Source: Micromonospora sp. WMMD1120 (GTDB lineage Bacteria; Actinomycetota; Actinomycetes; Mycobacteriales; Micromonosporaceae). Taken from it: DNA of 64,000 nucleotides. Shown here piece after piece: positions 35,049-44,031 of this stretch (positions are counted from its first letter, which is position 1; the number at the start of each line of letters is the position of its first letter). Made by a program: the position numbers and the translations under genes. The notes under the pieces are model-generated. The model was given only the letters and a program-made list of their open reading frames with translations, searched no databases and had not been told where the DNA came from. The stretch covers positions 776,501 to 840,500 of the forward strand of contig NZ_JARUBO010000005.1 of the NCBI RefSeq assembly GCF_029626235.1, read 5' to 3'.

Positions 35049-36092
35049 TCACCAGGTGTCGGGTTGGTCCAGGTGCTCCGCCACCTGCGCGCCGAGCAGG
35101 ACGCTGCCCCCCTCCGCCTCGCTGAAGGGTTGCTCGGCGGCGAGCGCGGCGAGCAGTCGGGCCTGGGGGATGTCGAGCAGTTCAAGCCGCGCCGAGCCGG
35201 GGTCGTAGTGGGCCGGCCGGTCGCCGATCGTCCGGTTCGCCGCCCCACCCGTCACCGCGGTGGCCGCGTACTGCAACTCGACGGACATCCCCCTGCCTCG
35301 GTCGTCGCTGGCGTTCAGCAGCACCGCGTACGCCGCCGGGAAGGTGCTCACGACCATCCCGCAGCTGACCACCCGCGCACCGACCGGCAGGGTGGTCAAC
35401 CGCACCGGACCGGCGCACCGGTACGCCCGGTCGAGCCGCAGCGCCTCGGCCGCGTCGTGCAGCGGGCCCTCGTTCGGGCCGGACACGCTCGCTCCCGCGT
35501 ACACACCGGGTGCCGGCTGCCAGTAGCGCCGCCAGACCGGCACCCCGTCCGGCCCGTCGGCGTGCGTCACGGACCCGTCGTAACGGTTCGCGGACGGGCC
35601 ATCCAGCGACGGCATGTTCCAGGCGCCGGTGGTTCGCAGCACGTCGGCCGAGGTCAGCTCGACGGTGACGGTCCGGCCGCCCACGTCGAGCTTCGCTGTC
35701 TCCTTGCCGCCGCCGACGCGCCACTCCAGGTAGCGCGGGCCGCCCTCGGCGAGGCCGATGTGCAGCAGCGCGGGGTCCCTGCCGATCCGGTCGGGCCGGG
35801 CCGCCGCGCCGGGCGTACCGGCGACCTGCGCGGGCAGGAAGGGGACGGCGGACCCCGTCGCGCCGGGAGGGCCGATGGGCTCACGGCCCGGCAGGCGGTC
35901 CACCGGGCCGGCTGTCGCGCCGAACCCCAGCAGGGCCACCAGCCCGACAGCCACACCGGCGCGGGCGACGAGCCGCCGACGCTCCCGGGTCCGCCCCTGC
36001 CGCACCGCCCCGGCCAACAGCCGGTCCACGTCCACCGGACCCTCGGCGCGCTCGCGCAGCGTCCGGTTGATCCGCTCGTCAAGGTCGGTCAC
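35049..36092 (-). CDS. Single-span membrane protein, probable anti-sigma partner of the SigE-type sigma factor
   Basis: The protein has 347 residues from a GTG at 36092 that overlaps the sigma factor stop by 4 nt (GTGA), so translation is coupled. A cytoplasmic lead (DLDERINRTLRERAEGPVDVDRLL) precedes one membrane helix (about residues 42-62, ARAGVAVGLVALLGFGATAG) and a 280-residue extracellular domain with two cysteines (YRCAG and VVSCGM) that could form a disulfide. No zinc-binding ZAS motif is seen. The arrangement is typical of SigE-family ECF sigma operons, in which such proteins are assumed to sense envelope conditions. The anti-sigma role is inferred from position only. Confidence 0.75.
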   Translation of the reverse strand: MTDLDERINRTLRERAEGPVDVDRLLAGAVRQGRTRERRRLVARAGVAVGLVALLGFGATAGPVDRLPGREPIGPPGATGSAVPFLPAQVAGTPGAAARPDRIGRDPALLHIGLAEGGPRYLEWRVGGGKETAKLDVGGRTVTVELTSADVLRTTGAWNMPSLDGPSANRYDGSVTHADGPDGVPVWRRYWQPAPGVYAGASVSGPNEGPLHDAAEALRLDRAYRCAGPVRLTTLPVGARVVSCGMVVSTFPAAYAVLLNASDDRGRGMSVELQYAATAVTGGAANRTIGDRPAHYDPGSARLELLDIPQARLLAALAAEQPFSEAEGGSVLLGAQVAEHLDQPDTW

Positions 36093-36583
36093 GGCTGGCT
36101 CCCGTTCGTGGCCGGAACGCCGCAGCGCTCCCGCAGGTTGGCGAGCGCCCGCATCGCGTGAGTGCGGACGGTGACCGGGGAGCAGTCCAGGATCTGGGCT
36201 ATCGTCGCGTCGTCGAGGTCCTCGTAGTAGCGCAGCACCAGGACCGCCCGCTGCCGGTCCGGCAGCGCGTGGATCAGCCGCCACATCTCGTCCCGGTCGG
36301 CCGCCTCCCCACCGACGTCCACCCGGTGCGGACGGTCGGCGAAGGTGTCGACGACCACCTCACGGCTCGACCGACGGCGCCACCAGGAGATGTTGGCGTT
36401 CACCAGCATGCGGCGCACGTACACGTCGGGGCGGTCGGCGCGGGCGATCCGGCGCCATTGCACGTACGCCCGGGACAGCACCTCCTGGGTGAGGTCCTCG
36501 GCCCGGTGCTCGTCACCGGTCAGCAATCGGGCGAGCCGGACCAGCGCCGGGCCCCGGCTGCTGACGTACTCCTCGAAGGTCAC
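36089..36583 (-). CDS. ECF sigma factor, SigE family
   Basis: The 164-residue protein starts at a GTG at 36583 (VTFEEYVSSRGPAL), the usual SigE-family start; the ribosome binding site is weak. Sigma region 2 (LARLLTGDEHRAEDLTQEVLSRAYVQWRRI) and region 4 (LPDRQRAVLVLRYYEDLDDATIAQI, then CSPVTVRTHAMRAL, the HTH) are intact with a short linker between them. It would direct RNA polymerase to a small envelope or stress regulon. The membrane protein gene overlaps its end. The double dehydrogenase gene upstream ends 40 nt away and is a separate pathway, though readthrough is possible because I see no terminator. Confidence 0.9.
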   Translation of the reverse strand: MTFEEYVSSRGPALVRLARLLTGDEHRAEDLTQEVLSRAYVQWRRIARADRPDVYVRRMLVNANISWWRRRSSREVVVDTFADRPHRVDVGGEAADRDEMWRLIHALPDRQRAVLVLRYYEDLDDATIAQILDCSPVTVRTHAMRALANLRERCGVPATNGSQP

Positions 36584-36623
36584 ACCCGGTAGACGCCGCC
36601 GGCACCGTCCGGCGTTGACACGG

Positions 36624-38468
36624 TCAGCGGTGCGCGTGGTCGCGGAAGCCGCGGCGGGTCTTGCGACCGAGGTAGCCGGCGGTGACCAAATGCTCCAGCA
36701 GCGGCGCGGGGGCGAAACCGGGTTCACGCAGCTCCCGGTACAGCTCCCGCTGGATGGCCAGCGCGACGTCCAGCCCGACCACGTCCAGCAGCTCGAACGG
36801 ACCCATCGGGTAACCGCAGCCCAACTTCATGGCGTGGTCGATGTCGTCGGCCGTCGAGTAGCTGGCCTCCAGCATCCGGACCGCGTCGTTCAGGTACGGG
36901 AACAACAGCGCGTTGACGATGAACCCGGACCGGTCGCCGCAGACCACGCCGGTCTTGCCGAGCGCGGCGCACACCGCGCGGGCGGTGGCGACGGATTCCG
37001 GGGACGTGCGGATGGTCCGGACGACCTCGATCAGCGGCATGACCGGCGCCGGGTTGAAGAAGTGCAACCCGATCACGTCGGCCGGCCGCTGGGTCGCCAT
37101 CGCCACGTCGATCACCGGCAGCGAGGAGGTGGTGGTGGCCAGCACCACGCCCGGCTTGCAGACCTCGTCCAGGCTGGCGAAGAGCGCCTTCTTGACGCTC
37201 AACTCCTCGACCACCGCCTCGACCACCAGGTCGACGTCGGCGAGGTGGTCGAGCGTGGCCGACCAGGTGATCCGGCCGAGCGCGGCGTCCCGGTCCGCCT
37301 CGGCGAGCCGGCCGCGCACCACGCCCTTGTTCAGCGAGGTCTTCACCGCCTCGCAGACCTGCGCGGACTTCTCCATGCCACGGGTCACCGAGACGACCTC
37401 GTAGCCGGCCTTCGCGAAGACCTCGATGATGCCGGTGGCCATCGTCCCGGAACCCACGACGCCTACCCTGGTCACGACTGCGGGGCTCGCAAGCTCACTC
37501 CTCGCGCTCCCGATGCCCACCTTGGCGATGGCCCGCGCGCCGTCGGCCAGCGCGGCCTCCGTCGCGGGCGGCGTGGTCTGATCGGGTACGACCACCGGGG
37601 AGCCGGGCCGCTCGTAGGTGTAGAACCCCCGACCGGACTTCCGGCCGAGCAGTCCCGCCGTCACCATCTGCTTGAGCAGCGGCACCGGGGCGTGCCGGCG
37701 GTCCCGCCCGCCGCGCCGGTACATGGTGTCCAGGATCTCGTACGCGGTGTCCAGGCCGATCAGGTCCATCAGGGCCAGCGGCCCCATCGGCAGGCCGCAG
37801 CCGAGCTTCATCGCGGCGTCGATGTCCTCCCGGGTCGCGTAGTGCGACTCGACCATGGCGACGGCGTGGTTGAGGTAGCCGAAGAGCAGCGCGTTGGCGA
37901 TGAAACCGGCGCGGTCGTTGATGGTGACGTCGACCTTGCCGAGCCGGGCGCAGAGCGCCTCGACGTCGGCGACGACCTCGGGCGCGGTGACGACGGTACG
38001 GACCACCTCGACCAGCTTCATGACCGGCGCCGGGTTGAAGAAGTGGATGCCGATCACCTGGTTGGGTCGGCTGGTGGCGACCGAGATCTCGGTGACGCTC
38101 AGCGACGACGTGTTGGTGGCGAGGATGGTGTCCGGTCGGCAGACCCGGTCCAGCTCCGCGAAGATCCGCTGCTTCAGGTCCAGGTGCTCGGGCACGGCCT
38201 CGATGACCAGGTCGACGGAGTGCAGCGCGTCCAGCCCGACCTCGAAACGCACCCGCTCGTGCAGGGCGTCGCGGTCCGCCTCGGCGAGCTTGCCCTTGGC
38301 GACCGCCCGGTCGGTGGAGCCGGTGAGAGTGGCCCGGCCACGCTCCAGCGCCGTCGCGGAGATCTCGACGGCCACCACGTCGATGCCGTTGCGGGCGAAG
38401 ACCTCGACGATGCCGGCACCCATGGTGCCCAGCCCCACCACGCCCACGGTGCTGAACTCGCGCGCCAT
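36624..38468 (-). CDS. Double-domain 3-hydroxyacyl-CoA (3-hydroxybutyryl-CoA) dehydrogenase
   Basis: The product has 614 residues from an ATG with GGGGAGG upstream. Two complete dehydrogenase copies are joined head to tail. Each has an NAD-binding start (GVVGLGTMGAGI, residue 9; GVVGSGTMATGI, about 332), an NTSSL or TTSSL segment, the HFFNPAPVM motif with the catalytic His, and the C-terminal domain with MKLGCG(L/Y)PMGP and LGRK. It should interconvert acetoacetyl-CoA and 3-hydroxybutyryl-CoA or longer homologues. Double proteins of about 600 residues occur in Streptomyces, so the fusion is probably old. The linker near residue 320 (GSARSELASPAVVT) is encoded by a dispersed repeat. The promoter carries a regulon operator at 38501. 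Confidence 0.9.
   Translation of the reverse strand: MAREFSTVGVVGLGTMGAGIVEVFARNGIDVVAVEISATALERGRATLTGSTDRAVAKGKLAEADRDALHERVRFEVGLDALHSVDLVIEAVPEHLDLKQRIFAELDRVCRPDTILATNTSSLSVTEISVATSRPNQVIGIHFFNPAPVMKLVEVVRTVVTAPEVVADVEALCARLGKVDVTINDRAGFIANALLFGYLNHAVAMVESHYATREDIDAAMKLGCGLPMGPLALMDLIGLDTAYEILDTMYRRGGRDRRHAPVPLLKQMVTAGLLGRKSGRGFYTYERPGSPVVVPDQTTPPATEAALADGARAIAKVGIGSARSELASPAVVTRVGVVGSGTMATGIIEVFAKAGYEVVSVTRGMEKSAQVCEAVKTSLNKGVVRGRLAEADRDAALGRITWSATLDHLADVDLVVEAVVEELSVKKALFASLDEVCKPGVVLATTTSSLPVIDVAMATQRPADVIGLHFFNPAPVMPLIEVVRTIRTSPESVATARAVCAALGKTGVVCGDRSGFIVNALLFPYLNDAVRMLEASYSTADDIDHAMKLGCGYPMGPFELLDVVGLDVALAIQRELYRELREPGFAPAPLLEHLVTAGYLGRKTRRGFRDHAHR
37475..37509. repeat. Dispersed repeat CGACTGCGGGG-CTCGC-CTCACTCCTCGC, copy 2, in the dehydrogenase linker
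   Basis: This is the same element as 24555-24592 without its AAACG insert. Here it is translated in frame as part of the linker between the two dehydrogenase domains. Confidence 0.8.
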
Positions 38469-38500
38469 GACCGGCCTCCCCGGAGACTCCGTACGACCAC

Positions 38501-38516
38501 TGAACGGTCGCTAAGT
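38501..38516. promoter_or_regulatory. Acyl-CoA regulon operator, copy 4 (double hbd)
   Basis: TGAACGGTCGCTAAGT (ACTTAGCGACCGTTCA toward the gene) lies 32 bp upstream of the start, just above a possible -10 TACGGA (38488-38493). Confidence 0.8.
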
Positions 38517-38592
38517 TATGGGCGCGAGTCTGCCATGTGACGCTGTGTTGTCGAGACGCCGTGGCATATTTCACCCACCGCCGGTCGGCAAC

Positions 38593-39663
38593 TCAGTCGG
38601 CGGACGCGCTGGTCAACGCCAGCAGCTCGGAGACGAACTCGGCCGGGCGCTCCAGGTGCGGGCTGTGTCCGCAGCCGGGCAGCACCACCTCGTGGTAGGC
38701 GCCGCCGGCCGCCGCGTAGCGTTCCAGCACCGCCCGGGTCTGACCGACCATGGGCTGCGGCGGACAGGCGTCCGCGCCGGGCCAGCCGGGCACGAGATCC
38801 AGCGAACCCAGGTACGCCAGGTCGAACAGCGAGGTGTCCGAGACGATGACGTCGGCGTCTCCGCGTACCCAGGTGACCGGTGGCTTCTCGGCGACGGCCA
38901 CCAGGTCGTCGGCGAGCCGGAACCAGGTCGGCGCGAGGGCGTTGAGCACGCCGCGCTCCCCCGGCGCGGTGCCCGGCCAGTTCGCCGAGGGCACCGCCGT
39001 GCCCGGGTAGTTGTCGTCCCCGGTCGCGGTGGAGAGCACGGAGTCCAGGAGCAGGTCCTCGTCCGCGCCCAGCGAGGCGGGATCGGCCACGTAGGTGGCG
39101 CGCAGGACGGCGCGCGGGCTGGTGGGGTCGTCCGCCTCCCGGTGGCCGGCCGCGAGGTGGGCGACGAAGCCCGGGTTAGCGGTGCCCGCGCCGGTCCCGG
39201 CGAAGTCGGGGGTGGTCGGCGTGCCGGTCAGGTCCCGGGTGCCCCCGAAGCCGTACGGGGACACCGGCGCCGCGAGCAGCAACGCGCCCACCCGGTGCGG
39301 GTGGTCGACGAGCAGCCGCATCGCCACCCCACCGCCGAGGGAGTGCCCGACCACGACCGGTCGGGCGTCGGCGGGGAACAGGCTCGGGTCGTCCAGCAGG
39401 GCGGCCACGTCGTCGGCGAAGTCCCGCAGGCCCCGCGTCGCGTTGACCGGGGCCGTCTCGGTGTCGCCGTACCCGCGCAGGTCGGGGGCGATCACCCGCA
39501 GCGTCGGCGGCAGCCGCCGGACCAGCGGCTCCCAGAACAACGCCGAGGAGCAGTTGCCGTGGATGAGCAGCACCGGCGTGCCGTCGGGCGGGCCGGCCAC
39601 CCGTACCGCCTGGGTGATGCCGTTCGCCGTGACGATCCGCTGCTCGGTCTCCATCCGCGGCAT
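38593..39663 (-). CDS. Alpha/beta hydrolase
   Basis: The 356-residue enzyme starts at an ATG at 39663; an ATG nine bases later is equally possible and neither has a clear ribosome binding site. Motifs run in order: oxyanion HGNCSSALFW, RGYGDTE, nucleophile elbow VGHSLGGGVA (Ser about 109), acid in WVRGDADVIV (about 284) and His in GCGHSPHLERP (about 334). A large lid of about 110 residues between the nucleophile and acid distinguishes it from small esterases. The substrate is unknown. The FHA gene lies upstream on the same strand with a 72-nt gap. Confidence 0.85.
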   Translation of the reverse strand: MPRMETEQRIVTANGITQAVRVAGPPDGTPVLLIHGNCSSALFWEPLVRRLPPTLRVIAPDLRGYGDTETAPVNATRGLRDFADDVAALLDDPSLFPADARPVVVGHSLGGGVAMRLLVDHPHRVGALLLAAPVSPYGFGGTRDLTGTPTTPDFAGTGAGTANPGFVAHLAAGHREADDPTSPRAVLRATYVADPASLGADEDLLLDSVLSTATGDDNYPGTAVPSANWPGTAPGERGVLNALAPTWFRLADDLVAVAEKPPVTWVRGDADVIVSDTSLFDLAYLGSLDLVPGWPGADACPPQPMVGQTRAVLERYAAAGGAYHEVVLPGCGHSPHLERPAEFVSELLALTSASAD

Positions 39664-39735
39664 GGTGCCACGGCCACCGACGTCGGTCCAGGTGTCCGGC
39701 GGACATCCGGGGCGCCCCGTAAATGTGGGTCGCCC

Positions 39736-40152
39736 TTACCGTCCCCGGCCGGGAGGCGTGGCCAACGGCAGCGGCAGCGTCGGCCGGACGTTCAGCCGGG
39801 ACGGGCCGAAGCTGAGCCCCACCGGGTCGGTGAGCGCCACCCCGGGATCGAACAGTCGCAGTTCGGTACGGCCGAGCCGAATGACGTCACCGTCGGAGAG
39901 CAGTTCCACGTCGGTGATCCGGCGGTCGTTGAGCCAGGTGCCGTTCGTGGACCCGAGGTCCCGCAGGGACGGGCCGTCGGGCGCCAACCACACCTCCGCG
40001 TGGCGACGGCTCAGGTGCGGGTCGTTGATCACGACCTGGTTGGTCGGCGCCCGGCCGATCACCTGGGGCTCGGCCCGCATGCGAAAGCTCGCCCCGCGCA
40101 TCGGCCCACCCGCGACCGTCAAGAGCGGCATCAGTTCCGGATGTTCCTCCAT
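39736..40152 (-). CDS. FHA domain protein
   Basis: This 138-residue protein is almost entirely one forkhead-associated domain. The phosphothreonine-binding signature is complete: IGRAPTNQVVINDPHLSRRHAEV (Gly-Arg, Ser-x-x-His) and LRDLGSTNGTWLN (Asn). A Pro/Leu-rich tail follows. The start is an ATG at 40152 with GGAGG 11 nt upstream. It should bind phosphothreonine peptides made by Ser/Thr kinases, none of which is encoded nearby. The gene diverges from the aldehyde dehydrogenase gene across 255 nt. Confidence 0.9.
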   Translation of the reverse strand: MEEHPELMPLLTVAGGPMRGASFRMRAEPQVIGRAPTNQVVINDPHLSRRHAEVWLAPDGPSLRDLGSTNGTWLNDRRITDVELLSDGDVIRLGRTELRLFDPGVALTDPVGLSFGPSRLNVRPTLPLPLATPPGRGR

Positions 40153-40395
40153 GGACAGTCAGCCTCCACCCCACACCGTTACTCCGCGCGTCAGCCTGCC
40201 ATCAGACGGTAATCGTCAATACCGACCGGCCGGTCAGCCTCTCGTCACCTCCCGGCCACCTGCCGTTCGACGATTCGGGCGGGCGCTTTTCGAAACCCAC
40301 ACGCTGACCTGCACTGATCAACGATCGGTCGGGGCGGTGCGTCGCCGGTCCCCGCACTCCGAATCGAGGACCTACCAGTGAGTAATCCTCGGGTC

Positions 40396-40401
40396 TAGAC
40401 T
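40396..40401 (+). promoter_or_regulatory. -10 box of a leaderless aldehyde dehydrogenase transcript
   Basis: TAGACT, then six bases, then the ATG at 40408, with no ribosome binding site. The rest of the 255-nt divergent spacer shows only a short GACCGGCCGGTC palindrome near 40225. Confidence 0.65.
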
Positions 40402-40407
40402 TCCGCC

Positions 40408-41904
40408 ATGACGGCTGTGCATGTTCCCGGACTTCCGATCATCGACGCGGGTGAGCTGGTGTCGACCAGTCCGGCGACCGGCACGGAGGCCGGTCGCCTC
40501 CCGGTCGCCGGCGAGGCCGACGTCCGGCGGGCCGTCGCCGACGTCCGCTCCGCCGCCGAGTGGTGGGCCGGTCTCGGCTTCACCGGCCGTCGCGAGCGGC
40601 TGCTGCGCTGGCGCGCCCTGCTCGCCAAGCGGATCGAGGAGCTTGCCGAACTGGTGCACGTCGAGGGCGGCAAGCCGGTCGCCGACGCCATCGTCGAGAT
40701 CGTCACCGCGATCGAGCACGTCGACTGGGCCGCCCGCAACGCCGGCCGGGTGCTGGGGCCACGCCGGGTGCGCTCCCGACTCATCCTCGCCGAGTTCTCC
40801 GGCCACCTCGAATACCAGCCGTACGGCGTGGTCGGCGTGATCGGGCCGTGGAACTACCCGGTCTTCACACCGATCGGCTCCGCCGCGTACGCGCTCGCCG
40901 CCGGCAACGGCGTGGTGCTCAAGCCGAGCGAGTACACGCCGGCGGTCGGCCAGTGGCTGGTGGACAGCTTCGCCGAGGTGGTGCCCGAGCGGCGGGTGTT
41001 CGCCGCCGTGCACGGCCTGGGCGACGTGGGGGCGGCGCTGTGCCGCTCCGGGGTCGACAAGCTCGCCTTCACCGGCTCCACGGCGACCGCCCGCAAGGTG
41101 ATGGCCGCCTGCGCCGAGACGTTGACCCCCGTGCTCATCGAGGGCGGCGGGAAGGACGCGATGATCGTCGACAGCGACGCCGACCTGGACGCGGCGGCCG
41201 ACGCGTGCGTGTGGGGCGGCCTGACCAACGCGGGGCAGACCTGCATCGGCATCGAACGGGTCTACGCCGTCGACTCCGTCTTCGACGCCTTCGTCGACCG
41301 GGTGGTGGCCCGTGCCGGCCAGCTCACCGTCGGGCCGGAGGGCGCCGACATCGGCCCGATCACCATGCCCCGGCAGATCGACGTGATCCGCGGGCACATC
41401 GACGCCGCGATCGACTCCGGCGGCCGGGCCGTGCTCGGCGGGCCCGGCGCGGTGCAGCCGCCGTACGTCCACCCGACGGTGCTGGTGGACGTGCCGGAGG
41501 ATTCGGCCGCCGTCCGGGAGGAGACCTTCGGTCCCACGCTGACCATCAACCGGGTCCGCGACGCCGACGAGGCGGTCACCCGTGCCAACGCTCTGCCGTA
41601 CGGCCTGGGTGGCTCGGTCTTCGGCCGCCGGCGGGCGGTGGCCACCGCCCGTCGGCTGCGCTCCGGCATGGCCTCGATCAACTCCACGCTGACCTTCGCC
41701 GGCATGTCCACACTGCCCTTCGGCGGGGTCGGCGACTCCGGTTTCGGGCGCATCCACGGCGAGGACGGGCTGCGTGAGTTCGGCCGCGCCAAGGCGATCA
41801 CCCGGCGGCGGGCCCGCTCGCTGCTGCCGTCGATGACCTTCGACCGCACCCCGACCGACGTGGCCCGACTGGTCAAGGTCATCAAGACGCTGTACGGCAG
41901 GTGA
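40408..41904 (+). CDS. Aldehyde dehydrogenase family protein
   Basis: The enzyme has 498 residues, the normal length. The NAD(P)-binding VIGPWNYPVFTPI with KPSEYTP, the FTGSTATARKVM loop, the general base Glu in LIEGGGKD (about 245) and the catalytic Cys in NAGQTCIGIERV (about 278) are all intact. The C-terminal TLPFGGVGDSGFGRIHG matches the ALDH3-like/coniferyl-aldehyde type. It oxidises an aldehyde to the acid; the substrate is unknown. It starts without a leader. A hairpin of AT-rich arms (GGATAACCGAT at 41910 and ATCGGTTAATCC at 41932) follows the stop. Confidence 0.9.
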   Translation: MTAVHVPGLPIIDAGELVSTSPATGTEAGRLPVAGEADVRRAVADVRSAAEWWAGLGFTGRRERLLRWRALLAKRIEELAELVHVEGGKPVADAIVEIVTAIEHVDWAARNAGRVLGPRRVRSRLILAEFSGHLEYQPYGVVGVIGPWNYPVFTPIGSAAYALAAGNGVVLKPSEYTPAVGQWLVDSFAEVVPERRVFAAVHGLGDVGAALCRSGVDKLAFTGSTATARKVMAACAETLTPVLIEGGGKDAMIVDSDADLDAAADACVWGGLTNAGQTCIGIERVYAVDSVFDAFVDRVVARAGQLTVGPEGADIGPITMPRQIDVIRGHIDAAIDSGGRAVLGGPGAVQPPYVHPTVLVDVPEDSAAVREETFGPTLTINRVRDADEAVTRANALPYGLGGSVFGRRRAVATARRLRSGMASINSTLTFAGMSTLPFGGVGDSGFGRIHGEDGLREFGRAKAITRRRARSLLPSMTFDRTPTDVARLVKVIKTLYGR

Positions 41905-41909
41905 GTGTC

Positions 41910-41943
41910 GGATAACCGATCATCGATGAAAATCGGTTAATCC
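41910..41943 (+). terminator. AT-rich hairpin after the aldehyde dehydrogenase gene
   Basis: GGATAACCGAT pairs with ATCGGTTAATCC (one bulge) across an 11-nt loop. It is AT-rich for this genome. Terminator role is likely but not certain. Confidence 0.45.
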
Positions 41944-41984
41944 ACATGTTTGTACGCTGTGCTCCCGGCGGTACATTGCGTTAA

Positions 41985-42644
41985 ATGGGCCCCAATCGAT
42001 TGCGCTACCGGCTTGTCGACAGTGACCAGTCGTGGAGCGCCCGACGACGTCGACATCGTTCGGACTGGTTGGCGCGCACCTTCCCGGACATCGGTGACAT
42101 GCACGTGGTCGACCTCGGTGGCCGGCTCGGCACCTGGCACCGCGCCACCGTCCGACCGGCCCGGGTGACAGTCATCAACCTGGAGCAACCGCCCGCCGTC
42201 GCGCCCGAGTGGGCCCACGTCGAACAGGCCGACGCCTGCGACCTGCCGGCACGCCTCGCCAGGGGCAGCTACGACCTGGTCTTCTCCAACTCGGTCCTGG
42301 AACACGTGGGCGGGCACGAGCGCCGGTTGCGCTTCGCCGCCACCGTCCGCACGCTCGCCGACCGGCACTGGGTGCAGACGCCCTACCGCTACTTTCCCAT
42401 CGAGCCGCACTGGATCGCGCCCGGCATGCAGTTCCTGCCGGTGCGTCTGCGCACCGCGCTGGCCCGGCGCTGGCCGCTGGGGCACAAGCCCACCCGCAGC
42501 CACGACGCCGCCATCCACCAGGTGCTCTGGACCGAACTGTTGGACAGGTCGCAGATGCGGCACTACTTCCCCGAGTCGAGCATGCTCGTCGAGCGGGTGT
42601 TCGGCCTGCCCAAGTCCCTGATCGCGGTGCGCACCGGGGGCTGA
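41985..42644 (+). CDS. Class I SAM-dependent methyltransferase
   Basis: This 219-residue protein has a Rossmann methyltransferase fold: motif I MHVVDLGGRLGTWHR (about residue 38), acidic strand end VINLEQPP, motif II VEQADACDLP, and YDLVFSNSVLEHVGGHERR (motif IV/post). These place it in the methyltransf_11/25 group acting on small molecules or lipids. Residues near WVQTPYRYFPIEPHWIAPGMQFLP match the subfamily often found in sugar or cell-wall glycan clusters. The substrate cannot be given. The start has TACATT (41972-41977) 7 nt before the ATG, indicating a leaderless mRNA. It converges with nucS. Confidence 0.82.
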   Translation: MGPNRLRYRLVDSDQSWSARRRRHRSDWLARTFPDIGDMHVVDLGGRLGTWHRATVRPARVTVINLEQPPAVAPEWAHVEQADACDLPARLARGSYDLVFSNSVLEHVGGHERRLRFAATVRTLADRHWVQTPYRYFPIEPHWIAPGMQFLPVRLRTALARRWPLGHKPTRSHDAAIHQVLWTELLDRSQMRHYFPESSMLVERVFGLPKSLIAVRTGG

Positions 42645-42666
42645 CGGCCCGTCGGCGGGCTGCCCC

Positions 42667-43326
42667 TCAGAAGAGGGTCAGCTCGTCCTTCTCGATGCCC
42701 CGCAGCCGGTCGTAGTCCACCACCACGCACCGGATGCCCCGGTCGGTGGCGAGCACCCGGGCCTGCGGCTTGATCTCCTGCGCCGCGAAGACCCCGGCGA
42801 CCGGGCTGAGCAGCGGGTCACGGTTCATCAACTCGAGGTAGCGGGTCAACTGCTCCACCCCGTCGATGTCGCCGCGCCGCTTGATCTCCACGGCGACCGC
42901 GCCCGAGTTCGCGTCCCGGCACAGCAGGTCGACCGGACCGATCGCCGTCATGTACTCCCGGCGGACCAGCGTGAACCCCTCGCCCAACACCGTCGGGTTC
43001 GCTGCCAACAACTCCTGGAGGTGCGCCTCCACCCCGTCCTTGCGCAGGCCCGGGTCCACCCCCAGCTCGTACGAGGTGTCCTGGAAGACCTCCTCCAGGG
43101 TGATCCGCAGCTCCTCGCCGGCCTTGTTGACCACCCGCCACACGCCGGGGGACTCCTCCAACCGGCACGGCGGGCTCATCCAGTTCAACGGCTTGTACGC
43201 CCGGTCGTCGGCGTGGATCGACACCGACCCGTCCGCCTTGACCATGAGCAACCGGGTGGCCGGCGGCAGGTGAGCCGAGAGCCGTCCGACGTAGTCCACC
43301 GAGCACTTCGCAATGACCAACCGCAC
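42667..43326 (-). CDS. nucS: Endonuclease NucS (mismatch-specific)
   Basis: The 219-residue protein starts at a GTG at 43326 ([20 protein letters not shown]), matching mycobacterial NucS starts. TACCCT (43333-43338) lies 6 nt upstream, so it is leaderless. The N-terminal beta domain contains [21 protein letters not shown]. The C-terminal RecB-like nuclease domain has [25 protein letters not shown] (Asp, Glu-x-Lys catalytic residues) and [10 protein letters not shown]. The C-terminus ELTLF fits a short beta-clamp binding tail. NucS performs the non-canonical mismatch repair of actinobacteria, which lack MutS/MutL. It diverges from a DUF4126 gene across 71 nt. Confidence 0.95.
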   Translation of the reverse strand: MRLVIAKCSVDYVGRLSAHLPPATRLLMVKADGSVSIHADDRAYKPLNWMSPPCRLEESPGVWRVVNKAGEELRITLEEVFQDTSYELGVDPGLRKDGVEAHLQELLAANPTVLGEGFTLVRREYMTAIGPVDLLCRDANSGAVAVEIKRRGDIDGVEQLTRYLELMNRDPLLSPVAGVFAAQEIKPQARVLATDRGIRCVVVDYDRLRGIEKDELTLF

Positions 43327-43397
43327 CCGACGAGGGTAGCCGAGCCCTGGCCGACCGCCACCGAGCGGCACTGGCGCGCCGGTGCGATGCTGAGACC

Positions 43398-44015
43398 GTG
43401 TTCGAAGTCCTCACCGGCACCGGTCTCGCCGCCTCGGCGGGGCTGAACGCCTACATTCCCCTGCTCGTCCTCGGTCTGCTCGGCCGCTACACCGACCTGA
43501 TCGATCTGCCCAGCGGCTGGACCTGGCTCGGCAACGGGTGGGTCCTCGTCATCATGGCGGCGCTGCTCGCCGTGGAGATGGTGGCGGACAAGGTGCCGGT
43601 GGTCGACCACGTCAACGACGTGGTGCAGACGGTGGTTCGTCCCACCGCCGGTGGCCTGGCCTTCGGCGCCGGCTCCTCGTCCGAGACGGTGACGGTCAGC
43701 GACCCGGGCAGCTTCTTCTCGACCCACCAGTGGGTGCCGGTGGTCACCGGCGTCCTGCTGGCGTTGGGCGTGCACCTGCTCAAGTCCGCGGCCCGCCCGG
43801 TCGTCAACGCGACCACCGCCGGGCTCGGCGCCCCGGTCGCCAGCACCGCTGAGGACGCCACCAGCGTCGTCGTCTCCCTGGTGGCGATCGTGCTGCCGGT
43901 GCTGGTGCTCGTCTTCCTGGTCGGCCTGGCGTTCTTCGTCTTCTGGTTCGTCCGCCGCCGCGCGGACCGACGCCGGGAGCGGGAGGCGGCCCGCGCCGCC
44001 GGCTTCCGCGTCTGA
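43398..44015 (+). CDS. DUF4126 membrane protein
   Basis: This 205-residue protein starts at a GTG at 43398; GATGCT 6 nt upstream may be the -10 of a leaderless mRNA. It begins [21 protein letters not shown], the hallmark of DUF4126. Helices follow at about 48-65 ([19 protein letters not shown]), 110-130 and 150-175. The [26 protein letters not shown] segment is the conserved core. The basic C-terminus ([11 protein letters not shown]) should be cytoplasmic. Function is unknown in the family. The gene shares a short divergent promoter region with nucS. Confidence 0.8.
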   Translation: MFEVLTGTGLAASAGLNAYIPLLVLGLLGRYTDLIDLPSGWTWLGNGWVLVIMAALLAVEMVADKVPVVDHVNDVVQTVVRPTAGGLAFGAGSSSETVTVSDPGSFFSTHQWVPVVTGVLLALGVHLLKSAARPVVNATTAGLGAPVASTAEDATSVVVSLVAIVLPVLVLVFLVGLAFFVFWFVRRRADRRREREAARAAGFRV

Positions 44016-44031
44016 GCGCGCCGTCGGCCGG

